From: Xylanibacillus composti
GTDB lineage: Bacteria > Bacillota > Bacilli > Paenibacillales > K13
DNA length: 64,000 nt
Assembly (NCBI RefSeq): GCF_018403685.1
Contig: NZ_BOVK01000015.1
Span: 124,001 to 188,000 of the forward strand
Direction: 5' to 3'
Both the position numbers and the translations under genes were made by a program. The notes beneath the pieces were generated by a model. That model saw nothing but the letters and a program-made list of their open reading frames with translations, was not told the origin of the DNA and did not search any database. Below are positions 25,409 through 34,048 of the stretch, piece by piece. How positions within the stretch are numbered: the stretch's first letter is position 1; each line of letters begins with the position of its first letter.

Positions 25409-26311
25409 TTATTCGGTGCCAAGGAAATGCGTCTCCGGCATCCCCTTCAAGTCATTCAAAAACTGCATAAGGGCGGAATTCAGGTATCGGCCTGACCGAT
25501 AGATTACGCCTACCGGATGGCTGATTTCCAATTCGTTCACCTTGATCATGTGCAGTTTCCCACTCTGCAATTCGTCCATGATGGATTGCTTGGATATAAT
25601 CGCTGCGCCCAGATTCAGTTCCACCATGCGCTTCACTTCTTCGCTGCTCGACAGCTCCATGACGACTTGCGGCTCGATGCGGAACTGGGCAAACAGCTGA
25701 TCCACAAACCGGCGACCCGCTGTTTCAGGCGACAGCATGATCAGTGGAATATCGCGCAGCGCTTCAATCGGAATATGAGTCTTCCCGGCAAGCGGGTGAT
25801 CCGGAGAGACCGTTAACTCGAAAGAATCATAATACAGAATGGATGTTTCCAAAACCGGGTTTTTATCGAACAGGTAGGCGATGCCGATATCGATGATGCC
25901 GCTTTCGACGCTAGTCATAATTTGTGCCGTTGGCATAGAGTGAATGGTTGTTTTAATGAGCGGGAATTGGTTTTGGAAATAGGATAGAACCCTGGGCAGG
26001 ATCTGCATGGCGATGGAGGTGGTCGTTCCCAAGTGAATATGTCCCTGGGGCGTGGCGTTCAGGTCAGCGAGGCGTCCCCGCAATTCTTCCACGATCTTGA
26101 GCATCTGCTCGGCGTGCTCCAGGAACACTTTGCCGCTATCCGTCAACGTGACCGGTTGATTGCGGTCAACCAGCACAGTTTGAAATTCGTCTTCCAGGCT
26201 TTTGATTTGGGCGGATACGGCAGGTTGAGTAAGATTGAGCAATTCCCCCGCTTTGCGAAAACTCATCGTCTTGGATATCGCAATCAGGGTCTCCAATTGG
26301 TTGATGTTCAA
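25409..26311 (-). CDS. LysR-family transcriptional regulator
   Basis: 300 residues. N-terminal helix-turn-helix MSFRKAGELLNLTQPAVSA and a co-inducer domain, similar in look to CysL/CbbR-type regulators. TTG 26311 is chosen because GGGAGGG lies 7 nt upstream; the frame extends to 26356. Target unknown; it is divergent from cheX. Confidence 0.82.
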   Translation of the reverse strand: MNINQLETLIAISKTMSFRKAGELLNLTQPAVSAQIKSLEDEFQTVLVDRNQPVTLTDSGKVFLEHAEQMLKIVEELRGRLADLNATPQGHIHLGTTTSIAMQILPRVLSYFQNQFPLIKTTIHSMPTAQIMTSVESGIIDIGIAYLFDKNPVLETSILYYDSFELTVSPDHPLAGKTHIPIEALRDIPLIMLSPETAGRRFVDQLFAQFRIEPQVVMELSSSEEVKRMVELNLGAAIISKQSIMDELQSGKLHMIKVNELEISHPVGVIYRSGRYLNSALMQFLNDLKGMPETHFLGTE

Positions 26312-26392
26312 GCTGCTTCCCTCCCGAGTGAAATTACTTTCATTATAGGCGAACAAGCCTAGTCAAGCAATCGAGAGTTGTTTTATTTTTCC

Positions 26393-26421
26393 TTGGCGAT
26401 TCGCAAAATCTGCGATATAAT
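26393..26421 (+). promoter_or_regulatory. Sigma-A promoter for cheX
   Basis: -35 TTGGCG, 17-bp spacer, -10 TATAAT (26416-26421), 44 nt before the start codon. Confidence 0.7.
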
Positions 26422-26465
26422 GATAAAAAGCGACAACTTTGTGACCTAATTAAAGGAGACCGCTC

Positions 26466-26924
26466 ATGAATGCAGAAAACATTAATCCGTTCCTGGAATC
26501 AGCAAGTATCGTCATTGAGCAGGTAATCAACATCCGTCCCACAACGGGCAAACTGAATGTGAAGGACGTCAAGTTTGTCGAAAAGTACATATGGATTCAA
26601 ATCGGCATGACCGGTCAGATGACCGGCGACATTGTATTTGGTCTGCATGAAGAAGTAGCCTTGAAGATGGTATCAGCCATGATGGGAGGCTACCCGGTTT
26701 CGGAAATCGACGATATGGCCAAGAGCGCGATATCAGAGCTCGGCAATATGATAAGCGGCAACGCCAGCACTTTGTTGTACAACAAAGGGGTGAAGGTCGA
26801 TATCACGCCGCCGAAGGTGATCCATGCAGCCGAATCCGCAGGCTTTTCGCCGGCCAAGGCATTGACAATTCCTCTTCAGATGGGGGATATCGGCAATCTG
26901 GATATTCAGGTTTTGATTACATAA
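26466..26924 (+). CDS. cheX: CheX-type CheY-P phosphatase
   Basis: 152 residues with the catalytic E-x2-N signature SELGNMISGNAS (E91, N94) of the CheC/CheX/FliY family; one copy, as in CheX. It removes phosphate from CheY-P during chemotactic adaptation. It stands alone, with no other che or flagellar gene in the window, under its own sigma-A promoter. AAAGGAG precedes the ATG. Confidence 0.88.
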   Translation: MNAENINPFLESASIVIEQVINIRPTTGKLNVKDVKFVEKYIWIQIGMTGQMTGDIVFGLHEEVALKMVSAMMGGYPVSEIDDMAKSAISELGNMISGNASTLLYNKGVKVDITPPKVIHAAESAGFSPAKALTIPLQMGDIGNLDIQVLIT

Positions 26925-26954
26925 TAAGCAGCAGTGCCATACTTATACATATGC

Positions 26955-26980
26955 GGCCGGCGGGTAAGCCGGCCTTTTCC
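26955..26980 (+). terminator. Terminator after cheX
   Basis: GGCCGGC / GCCGGCC stem with 6-nt loop, then TTTTCC. Confidence 0.75.
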
Positions 26981-27036
26981 TGTTAACATGCAACAGCGGC
27001 ATGTACCGCTTCAAAACAGAATAGAGGAGGATGCAC

Positions 27037-27822
27037 ATGCTTCGCGATAAAGTCGTGTTGGTGACGGGAGCGTCGAGCGGGATCGGTGCTGAGTTGGGCA
27101 GACAGCTGGCCGATGTCGGGGCCATACCTGTGCTTGTCGCCCGGTCCGAAGACAAGCTGGAGGCAGTCGCCAAGTCCATGCCTTCCGGCAGCCGGGTTCT
27201 TACCTTAACGGCTGACGTTGCCTCTACGGAAGAGGTCCAACGTGCGGTCGAGCAGACAATGGCTCGATTCGGCAAGATCGACGCGCTTGTCAACAATGCC
27301 GGCTTCGGCCTGTTTCAGCGAGTAGAAGAAATGCCGCTCGCCGACTACGAACGGATGATGGATGTGAACTATATGGGCGTGGTCCGCTTCACCAAGGCGG
27401 TGCTGCCGCATATGCGGCAACAAGGAGAGGGCAGGATCGTGACGGTAGCGTCGATCGCCGGCAAGCTTGGCACAGCCAAATCGGCCGGTTATAGCGCCAG
27501 CAAGCATGCGGTAATCGGATTTATGAGCAGCTTGCGCCAAGAGCTTGAGCAAGAAACGCGCATCCGCGTATCTGTCGTGAATCCGGGACCGGTGCGGACA
27601 GCATTTTTTGACCGGACCGATCCGGACAATAATTATTTGAACAAGGTGCCGTCGTGGTATGTGCTGACAGCGGAGCAGGTCGCCCGGTCTATCGTCAACC
27701 TCCTGTATAAGCCGAGGGCGGAAGTCAATCTTCCGGCCATCGGAGGCCTGGGTGTCAAGCTGACGCAGCTGTTCCCCGGCATTTCGTCCGCGCTGGTGCG
27801 CAAGATGACGGATAAAAAATAG
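27037..27822 (+). CDS. Short-chain dehydrogenase/reductase (YqjQ-like)
   Basis: 261 residues of the classical SDR fold: cofactor motif TGASSGIG, NNAG, catalytic Ser in VASIAG and YSASK. The cofactor is NAD(P)(H); the substrate cannot be told. Length and the C-terminal region after the Rossmann fold resemble Bacillus YqjQ. GAGGAGG lies 6 nt before ATG 27037. Confidence 0.85.
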   Translation: MLRDKVVLVTGASSGIGAELGRQLADVGAIPVLVARSEDKLEAVAKSMPSGSRVLTLTADVASTEEVQRAVEQTMARFGKIDALVNNAGFGLFQRVEEMPLADYERMMDVNYMGVVRFTKAVLPHMRQQGEGRIVTVASIAGKLGTAKSAGYSASKHAVIGFMSSLRQELEQETRIRVSVVNPGPVRTAFFDRTDPDNNYLNKVPSWYVLTAEQVARSIVNLLYKPRAEVNLPAIGGLGVKLTQLFPGISSALVRKMTDKK

Positions 27823-27828
27823 CAACAA

Positions 27829-27875
27829 AAAAAGGAGACTGCGGCTCGATGTCAATTCGAGCGGCAGCCTCCTGT
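27829..27875. terminator. Bidirectional terminator between SDR gene and UPF0180 gene
   Basis: AGGAGACTGCGGCTCGA pairs with TCGAGCGGCAGCCTCCT; a run of seven T follows on the minus side. Confidence 0.8.
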
Positions 27876-27881
27876 ACGATG

Positions 27882-28121
27882 CTATTGCAATCGGCGGTTC
27901 ACTTGCTCCACAATTTCTTCGGAGGTCATTCCGGCGGCATTAATGACGGAAGCTTGCGTCGTGGTGTCTGCCATTCCCATTACATTTTCGTCCTGACCGG
28001 TGATGACGCAGCAGTCGCACGATTGGGCGGAGCTCTCATTCATGGCCACCACTTCATGTCCGGCGCTCTGCAGCGCTTCCTTCACTTGGTTCAACGATTC
28101 TTCAACTGCAATCCTCGCCAC
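27882..28121 (-). CDS. UPF0180 family protein (YkuS-like)
   Basis: 79 residues with the family's conserved CDCCVITGQD, MGMADT and VINAAGMT segments. The function is unknown; a Cys-rich loop CDCC is the striking feature. GTG 28121 (VARIAVEESL) matches the family N terminus; an in-frame ATG at 28142 with AGGTGGAG upstream is an alternative. Confidence 0.85.
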   Translation of the reverse strand: MARIAVEESLNQVKEALQSAGHEVVAMNESSAQSCDCCVITGQDENVMGMADTTTQASVINAAGMTSEEIVEQVNRRLQ

Positions 28122-28193
28122 TACCTTCACCCCATTTCGCATTATTCTCCACCTTACGTTGCGCGAAAGAGGCGGTTTTTATGCCATTTCTGT

Positions 28194-28445
28194 TTACTTC
28201 TTGTTCTGCTCCCGGAAGCTTTCGTTCCATTGCTTGATCTCCTCGAACAGGCGACGCATGTCCGCCTTCGCCTGCGGATGCTCCTGTGTCCAATGCGCGG
28301 TAAGCGGCGGCATCGTCTTGTGTATGTGGGAATAGATCGCCCACAGCTTGATTTTTTCCACGGTTTCCGGATCGGTTCTTCCCGTAAGCCGTTCAGCGAA
28401 TGCTTCAATCAATCCTTCTATCTGTTCCCTGCTTGTCTCATCCAT
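28194..28445 (-). CDS. DUF2573 family protein (YusU-like)
   Basis: 83 residues, helical, conserved start of the type MDETSREQIEGLIEAFAERLTG and a central WAIYSHIHKTMPPL. Matches the DUF2573/YusU family of unknown function from memory. Precedes the UPF0180 gene on the same strand by 72 nt, so the two may be co-transcribed. Confidence 0.75.
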   Translation of the reverse strand: MDETSREQIEGLIEAFAERLTGRTDPETVEKIKLWAIYSHIHKTMPPLTAHWTQEHPQAKADMRRLFEEIKQWNESFREQNKK

Positions 28446-28608
28446 ATGGACCCGACCTGCCTTTCTTCACATCGTTCTACAATGACTGCATTTGCAACCA
28501 AGGATACCGCACTGCGTCATTCCGGTCAATTCCTTGAGCTTTGCGCTTGCGTTGTTCCTTGGACTCGCCTATGATTACGTTGATAAGAGTGACACAGAAG
28601 GGGCTGGG

Positions 28609-29940
28609 ATGATGCGTGAATTCGCACAGATGACTATACATGAGGCCATGGCTGCCAAGCTGGATGAGCAGCAGATTAAGGAGCCGACGCAAATTCAGCG
28701 GCTGGCGATGCAGCCGATTCTGGAAGGAAGGAGCCTGACTGCGCAGTCGGCAACCGGTACAGGGAAGACATTGGCCTATGTGCTTCCCGTCCTGCAGCGC
28801 ATGGAGGCGGATACGGACAAGCTGCAAGCGGTCGTTGTGGCGCCTTCCCAGGAGTTGGCGATGCAGATTGCCGACGTATTTCAGACGTATGGCAGCCTGC
28901 TCCGTGTTCGCGTACAGTCGGCGATAGGCGGTGCGTCCATTCAGCGTCAGCTGGACAAGCTGAAGGAGAAGCCGCATGTCCTTGTCGGTACTCCCGGCAG
29001 GCTGGAGGAGCTGAGCGGCACACGCAAGCTGAAATGGCATGAGGTCCGTACGATCGTGCTGGATGAAGCGGACCAATTGATCAAATTAGGGGAAATCGCC
29101 AAGCTGGACAAGCTCATTTCCCGGGCCCCTCGCGACCGGCAGCTGCTGCTGTTCTCCGCAACAATCACGCCGGAAATCAAAGAGGCAGCAGTGAAGTGGA
29201 TGGCCGATCCGATGCATATCGAAGCGTCCGAAGAAGATGGGGGCAGGCAGACTCGTGTGGAGCATCTGTCGATTGTGTCGGAGGAGCGCGACAAAATCGA
29301 TACACTGCGCAAGGCGATCCGCCATTTATCCGTCCGGTCGGCCATGATTTTCGTGCAGGAAACAGCCCGTATTCGCGAGGTTGCGGAAAAACTCGCCTAT
29401 CACGGGCTGCCTGCAGAGATGCTGTACGGCGAGGCGGGCAGCAGGGAACGGGCAGAGGCGATGCGCCGTTTCCGCAGCGCCCGCACCCAGCTGTTGGTAA
29501 CGACGGATGTGGCTTCGCGCGGTCTGGACATCCCTCGCTTGAGCCATGTCATTATGTTTGATCCTCCGACGGATGCCGATCAATACGTCCATCGCGCAGG
29601 GCGTACGGGACGGATGGGCCGAGAGGGGACCGTCGTGCTGCTTCTGACGCCGCGGCAGAGCTTTCTTGCAGATAAATTCAGCAAAGCGCTGGGTATCCCG
29701 ATTCGGCCTAAGCGAATAGAGCGAGGGGCAATCGTGGAGACCGAAGCAGGGACGGCCCAGCCCAAACGGGAACGAAACCGTACAGGGGATGCAGCCGTGC
29801 CCGCTGCGCAGCGCAAGGCGCAGGCTAAGCCGGCTGTGCCTGCCAAAGACAAGGACAAGGCAGCCAGCCGCCAGCGAGCCAAGAAAAACAAGGGGGCTCC
29901 CCGCTGGCTGAAGGAGAAGCAGAGCCGCGAGAAATCTTAA
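28609..29940 (+). CDS. DEAD-box RNA helicase (YfmL-like)
   Basis: 443 residues. Q motif PTQIQRLAMQ, motif I ATGTGKT, motif II DEAD, motif III SAT, motif V VASRGLDIP and motif VI HRAGRTGRMGR are all present. The C terminus (from about residue 375) is basic, rich in K, R and A, and probably binds RNA. Size and single helicase core fit the YfmL group of Bacillus, linked to ribosome assembly in the cold. ATG 28609 is preceded by AAGGGG; the frame is open to 28492 without support. Confidence 0.92.
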   Translation: MMREFAQMTIHEAMAAKLDEQQIKEPTQIQRLAMQPILEGRSLTAQSATGTGKTLAYVLPVLQRMEADTDKLQAVVVAPSQELAMQIADVFQTYGSLLRVRVQSAIGGASIQRQLDKLKEKPHVLVGTPGRLEELSGTRKLKWHEVRTIVLDEADQLIKLGEIAKLDKLISRAPRDRQLLLFSATITPEIKEAAVKWMADPMHIEASEEDGGRQTRVEHLSIVSEERDKIDTLRKAIRHLSVRSAMIFVQETARIREVAEKLAYHGLPAEMLYGEAGSRERAEAMRRFRSARTQLLVTTDVASRGLDIPRLSHVIMFDPPTDADQYVHRAGRTGRMGREGTVVLLLTPRQSFLADKFSKALGIPIRPKRIERGAIVETEAGTAQPKRERNRTGDAAVPAAQRKAQAKPAVPAKDKDKAASRQRAKKNKGAPRWLKEKQSREKS

Positions 29941-30066
29941 TCGCTTGAATCTTTCATCCACACCCCCTTAAAGATAGGCCGGTCTCCGATCTCTTGTAGT
30001 AGAGCCGGCATAATGAAGCTTTTCGCGAGAGCTTCGACAACGAGACTATGGGGAGTGTAGGGAGAT

Positions 30067-31509
30067 ATGAATAGAGCGATATGGAAAAAATCTTTGTTGG
30101 GCCTGTTGGCAGCGAGCGTGCTGATCAGCGCATCGCCGGAAGCGATGGCCAAGGGGAAGGACGACAAGCAGGATCGCAAGGGCAAACCAACTAAAGGCTT
30201 TCAGAAACAAGGCTTCCAGGGCAAAGGAAAAGTAGAGATCAAAATCAACTTTGCCGATTTGGGACAAGACTGGGATTGGGCCACCACCAATATTGCGCGA
30301 TTGGCCAGCATGAAAGTATTTGAAGGGTACGAGGATGGCACGTTCCGTCCGAACAAGCCGGTTACGCGTCTGGAAGCCGTCGTGACGGCCGTAAGGCTGA
30401 TGGGACTGCGCGAGCAAGCCGAATCCGAAGAGGAAATGGCCACGCGCTTGAATTTCAAGGATGCGGAACAAATCGCGCGCAAGTATCCGCAGGCTGTCGG
30501 ATACATAGCTGTAGCGGCGGAGAACGATCTGTTCAGCGAAACAGAGGATAAGCTGCAGCCGGAGAAGCCGGCGGACCGTCTATGGATTGCGACGATGCTG
30601 GTGAAGGCGTTAGGACTGGAGAATGAAGCGAAAGCCAAAATGAATACGCAGTTGAACTTCAAGGACGCCGACAAGATTCCGGCTGGTTCCGTAGGCTATG
30701 TTGCCGTTGCCGTAGACCGAAACATTGTCTTCGGTTATGAGAACAAGACCTTCCAGCCGAACAAACCGGTCACACGCGCCGAGATCGCCGCGTTCCTCGA
30801 CCGTGCCGGCATGCAGCTGCCGGAATACCGCGATGGCGCGATTAAGGGGACGGTCAGCGCAGAGGTGAAAGACGGCGTGCTGCTGTTGACGCATGACGGC
30901 AAGACCGAACGCTTCATGCTGGATCCGAACGCATTCATCTGGATCGAAGGCAAGCGTGCGAAAGCGGCCGATTTGAAGGCGGGAGACGAGATTACGATCC
31001 GCATCTTCAACAATGTGGTCATCTTCGCAGAAGTGTCGAAACGGGCTGGAGAATCGGGGGCCACACTTTCCCTCGAAGGAACCGTCCGTGCGGATGTATC
31101 CGGCAACCTGCTGCAAGTCAGACGGAACGGCAAGGATGAAACCTATACGCTTACGAAGGACACGAAGATCTATAGAGAAGGACGCGAAGTGGCTGCGAAC
31201 GCTCTGGTAAGGGGCGATCAAATCTCTGCTTATGTGCAGGACGGCAAGGTCGTCTGGATTGTCGTGACCGAGGCTGCCGAGGCCAATACCTTCTCCGCGA
31301 CCGGATTGTTCCAGGGTCTGACGCTGAACTCGAAAGGAAATATCGCAACGATCTCCATTCTGCAAACGATAGACAATCAGTCGCAAACTTCCGTGTACAA
31401 CGTATCGGATGATGTGAAGCTGGAAGGAAGCCTCGATGACTTGCTTGGCACAACTGTAGTCATCCTTGAAGGCCGCAATCAGCTTGTAACCGCGATTAAA
31501 ATTCCATAA
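30067..31509 (+). CDS. Secreted S-layer-homology (SLH) domain protein
   Basis: 480 residues. A signal peptide with lysines, a hydrophobic core and a probable cleavage after AMA (residue 28) is followed by a basic linker and three SLH domains at about 60-115, 145-200 and 212-265. The SLH repeats carry the usual FxDxxxxxW, GYEDGTFRPNKPVTR-type turns. The remaining 215 residues form beta-rich repeats with recurring GT-V, DGK and GD-I turns, like DUF5666-type domains. SLH domains bind pyruvylated secondary wall polymer, so this is a cell-surface protein. Ligand unknown. Confidence 0.88.
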   Translation: MNRAIWKKSLLGLLAASVLISASPEAMAKGKDDKQDRKGKPTKGFQKQGFQGKGKVEIKINFADLGQDWDWATTNIARLASMKVFEGYEDGTFRPNKPVTRLEAVVTAVRLMGLREQAESEEEMATRLNFKDAEQIARKYPQAVGYIAVAAENDLFSETEDKLQPEKPADRLWIATMLVKALGLENEAKAKMNTQLNFKDADKIPAGSVGYVAVAVDRNIVFGYENKTFQPNKPVTRAEIAAFLDRAGMQLPEYRDGAIKGTVSAEVKDGVLLLTHDGKTERFMLDPNAFIWIEGKRAKAADLKAGDEITIRIFNNVVIFAEVSKRAGESGATLSLEGTVRADVSGNLLQVRRNGKDETYTLTKDTKIYREGREVAANALVRGDQISAYVQDGKVVWIVVTEAAEANTFSATGLFQGLTLNSKGNIATISILQTIDNQSQTSVYNVSDDVKLEGSLDDLLGTTVVILEGRNQLVTAIKIP

Positions 31510-31556
31510 GCCAGCTATGTCGCTTGCTTATGGATAGGCAACTAGCCCAAGCGCCG

Positions 31557-31597
31557 AAGGCTGCCCCGATTTAAGGGGCGGCCTTTGCTGCTTTTGG
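31557..31597 (+). terminator. Terminator after the SLH gene
   Basis: AAGGCTGCCCC / GGGGCGGCCTT stem with a T-rich tail. Confidence 0.75.
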
Positions 31598-31645
31598 CAA
31601 CGCTCGGTCGAACCGTTATAATAGTGGGCAAAGGGGTGACCGACA

Positions 31646-32392
31646 ATGAACATCTTGCAGGTGGACGGATTAACGGGAGGCTATAGCCGGAATCGGCCGG
31701 TCCTCCACGATATCAGCTTTGCGGTGCGACCGGGCGAAATGGTCGGCATGGTCGGGCTGAATGGGGCCGGCAAAAGCACAACGATGAAGCATCTGCTCGG
31801 CCTGCTCATTCCGCATAGCGGCTCGGTTCGAATCAAGGGCGTAACGCTGAAGGAACAACCGGATACGTACCGCGCGGCGTATGCATATGTGCCGGAGCAT
31901 CCGCTGGTATTCGAGGAACTTACAGTGCGTGAGCATCTGCGGCTGACCGCGATGGCCTACGGCATCGAGGCGGCTGCGGCGGAGCGCCGCGTCCAGCAGC
32001 TGCTGGGCGAATTCCGCATGGATGCAAAGGCCGACGTATTTCCGGGACACCTATCCAAAGGCATGCAGCAGAAGCTGATGATTATGAATGCTTTCCTCGT
32101 GCAGCCGGATTTGTATTTAATAGACGAGCCCTTCCTCGGGCTGGACCCGCTGGGCATCCGCTCGCTGCTGGATCAGCTGCGTGAGGTGCGCAGCCAGGGC
32201 GCGGGCATTCTGATGAGCTCTCATATTCTCGCAACGCTGGAGCAGTATTGTGACCGCTACGTTGTCATTCACGAGGGGCGGGTTCGCGCATGGGGAACGC
32301 TCGACGAAATACGCAATGCCTGGGGCGGCAAAGAAGGGGAGCGGCTGGAGGATGTATTTTACCGGATAGTAGATGGAGCGGAACAGTCATGA
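31646..32392 (+). CDS. ecsA: ABC transporter ATP-binding protein EcsA
   Basis: 248 residues. Walker A GLNGAGKST, signature LSKGMQQK and Walker B LYLIDEPFLGLD. Together with EcsB it forms the Ecs exporter, known in Bacillus to affect secretion and intramembrane proteolysis by RasP; the substrate is not settled. Paired with ecsB, which overlaps by 4 bp. Confidence 0.88.
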   Translation: MNILQVDGLTGGYSRNRPVLHDISFAVRPGEMVGMVGLNGAGKSTTMKHLLGLLIPHSGSVRIKGVTLKEQPDTYRAAYAYVPEHPLVFEELTVREHLRLTAMAYGIEAAAAERRVQQLLGEFRMDAKADVFPGHLSKGMQQKLMIMNAFLVQPDLYLIDEPFLGLDPLGIRSLLDQLREVRSQGAGILMSSHILATLEQYCDRYVVIHEGRVRAWGTLDEIRNAWGGKEGERLEDVFYRIVDGAEQS

Positions 32393-33630
32393 AGCCGCTG
32401 GATACAAGCAAACTGTACAGGCAAAGGGCATCCGCTTACCGCAAGCGCATTTTGCCGTATTTGCTCTATGTCGCGCGCAGCGGCTTGCCGATTGTTGCAG
32501 GTTTTGGCGGCGTCACCTTACTGGCTTTTTATGCGAATTTGCTGCAGACTTACTCGCCGGATTTTCCGCTGACGCCAATTGCTGTCCTGCTGCTGACCCT
32601 TCCCCTGGCCGTGTCGCCTATACGCACATACGTCCAGAAAGCGGACAGCCTGTTTTTAATGCCGGCGACGCAAGCGATGCAGGGCTATTTCCGAACAGCC
32701 TTGTACCGTTCGTACGTCTGGCAGGCGGTGGCGCTTCTGGTCGTTTGGCTATTTCTGTGGCCGCTTTACCGCCTTCGGGAACGTCTGGAAGGCACACCGC
32801 TCATGGAGGGCTGGTTCTGGCTGGGGACGGCCTTCCTTCTGATCGTCAAAGCGCTCAGCATGTATGCCTCCTGGCGGGAAAGCCAGCTGCGGGATGACTG
32901 GACCAGGCGGTGGCTCGCGTTTTGGCGATGGGCGAGCATTGCCATTTCGCTCATTGGCCTCTTCGTCTGGCAGCTGCCGGCGGCGGCAGGCTTGGCGGCG
33001 ATTGGCTTCAGCTTGCATCTTCTGATGACAAGCCGCGCGCATGCTTATGCGATTCATTGGGATTACCTGCATCGGCTGGAACTGGCCTCGATAAGGCGCT
33101 TGCATTCATTTCTAAGGGGCTTTGTCGATATCCCGGCGGAACGGGCGAACGTATCCAGGCGGCCTGTCGCGACCTTCTGGACGAAGCAGATTCCCCTTCG
33201 CCCGTCAGAAACGTATCGGTACTTATACTGGCTGCAGCTGCTCCGCACAGAGCGTCTGTCCATGCTGGCGCGATTGGCACTGATGGCTGTTGTGGTCATG
33301 GCCGTTGTCAGCGACTATCGAATGGCGCTGGTTGTGTACGGGCTTGCCGTTTATTCGACGGCTTTGCAAATTGCCGGCTTCTGGCGGGAGACGGAGCCTG
33401 TAGCTTGGGTGCACCTTTACCCGCTGCCGGCAGAGCTGCGCGCCATGTCCTTCTCGCGCGTCGCCTTCTGGTTGCATGCTGTGCTGGTGCCGCTCGTATC
33501 GCTGCCGCTCTGGTTCAAGACAGGCTTGCCCTTGTATGGATGCCTGGCGGCGCTGGCTGCAGGATGGCTCTGGAGCTGGCGAACAGGACGCAGCATTCTG
33601 GCCATTGAGCGGACAAGGGAGAATGCGTGA
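32389..33630 (+). CDS. ecsB: ABC transporter permease EcsB
   Basis: 413 residues with about ten hydrophobic segments and an N-terminal LYRQRASAYRKRILPYLLYVARSG, as in EcsB. ATG 32389 overlaps the ecsA stop (ATGA), giving translational coupling. ecsC, the third Bacillus gene, is not here. Confidence 0.87.
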   Translation: MKPLDTSKLYRQRASAYRKRILPYLLYVARSGLPIVAGFGGVTLLAFYANLLQTYSPDFPLTPIAVLLLTLPLAVSPIRTYVQKADSLFLMPATQAMQGYFRTALYRSYVWQAVALLVVWLFLWPLYRLRERLEGTPLMEGWFWLGTAFLLIVKALSMYASWRESQLRDDWTRRWLAFWRWASIAISLIGLFVWQLPAAAGLAAIGFSLHLLMTSRAHAYAIHWDYLHRLELASIRRLHSFLRGFVDIPAERANVSRRPVATFWTKQIPLRPSETYRYLYWLQLLRTERLSMLARLALMAVVVMAVVSDYRMALVVYGLAVYSTALQIAGFWRETEPVAWVHLYPLPAELRAMSFSRVAFWLHAVLVPLVSLPLWFKTGLPLYGCLAALAAGWLWSWRTGRSILAIERTRENA

Positions 33631-33747
33631 AGGAGAGGGCGTGCAATTTGGCGATAAGCGAAAACCGGCAGCGAGGGAGCCAACCGCTGTTGATGCGCGC
33701 TAACGGAACGGACAGACGCTATTTCCCCGATTGTTGCTCATTAATTT

Positions 33748-33888
33748 TTCTAACGGAAATCCTCGCATCTATTGGAGTTTACCACTGTGCAAGCCGACCT
33801 AGACGAAGGAAATAAGGTCGCTCAGTTCCGCAAGAATGCGCCAACACGGCTTGAAACAGCGGGTTAGCGCTGCTGATTTCCGTTAGAA
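33748..33888. repeat. Intergenic unit bounded by 14-bp inverted repeats
   Basis: TTCTAACGGAAATC at 33748-33761 and its exact complement GATTTCCGTTAGAA at 33875-33888, 113 bp apart. A further CTAACGGAA lies at about 33703. No ORF with coding character fills 33631-34048. Resembles short dispersed intergenic repeats I associate with Paenibacillus genomes. Confidence 0.45.
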
Positions 33889-33908
33889 GGCAGAGCGCCC
33901 GCAGAAAG

Positions 33909-33953
33909 AAAAAGCTGACTCTCACCTAAGTTGATGGAGCCAGCTTTTTTTGA
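33909..33953. terminator. Terminator between ecsB region and aminotransferase gene
   Basis: AAAAAGCTG-CTC / GAG-CAGCTTTTTTT arms; works for both strands. Confidence 0.7.
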
Positions 33954-34048
33954 TTTTGCTTCGATCTGGTCGTCAAGCGATGGTGTGCGGTGCGACCGTC
34001 CAAGTGGAGGCAAGCCTCAGCTTGTGCAGGTCAGGCATGCTGCGGTGT

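Noticed and set aside
33627-33815. 62-aa ORF after ecsB
   Set aside because: No coding character, lies in the repeat-bearing intergenic region and ends within it.
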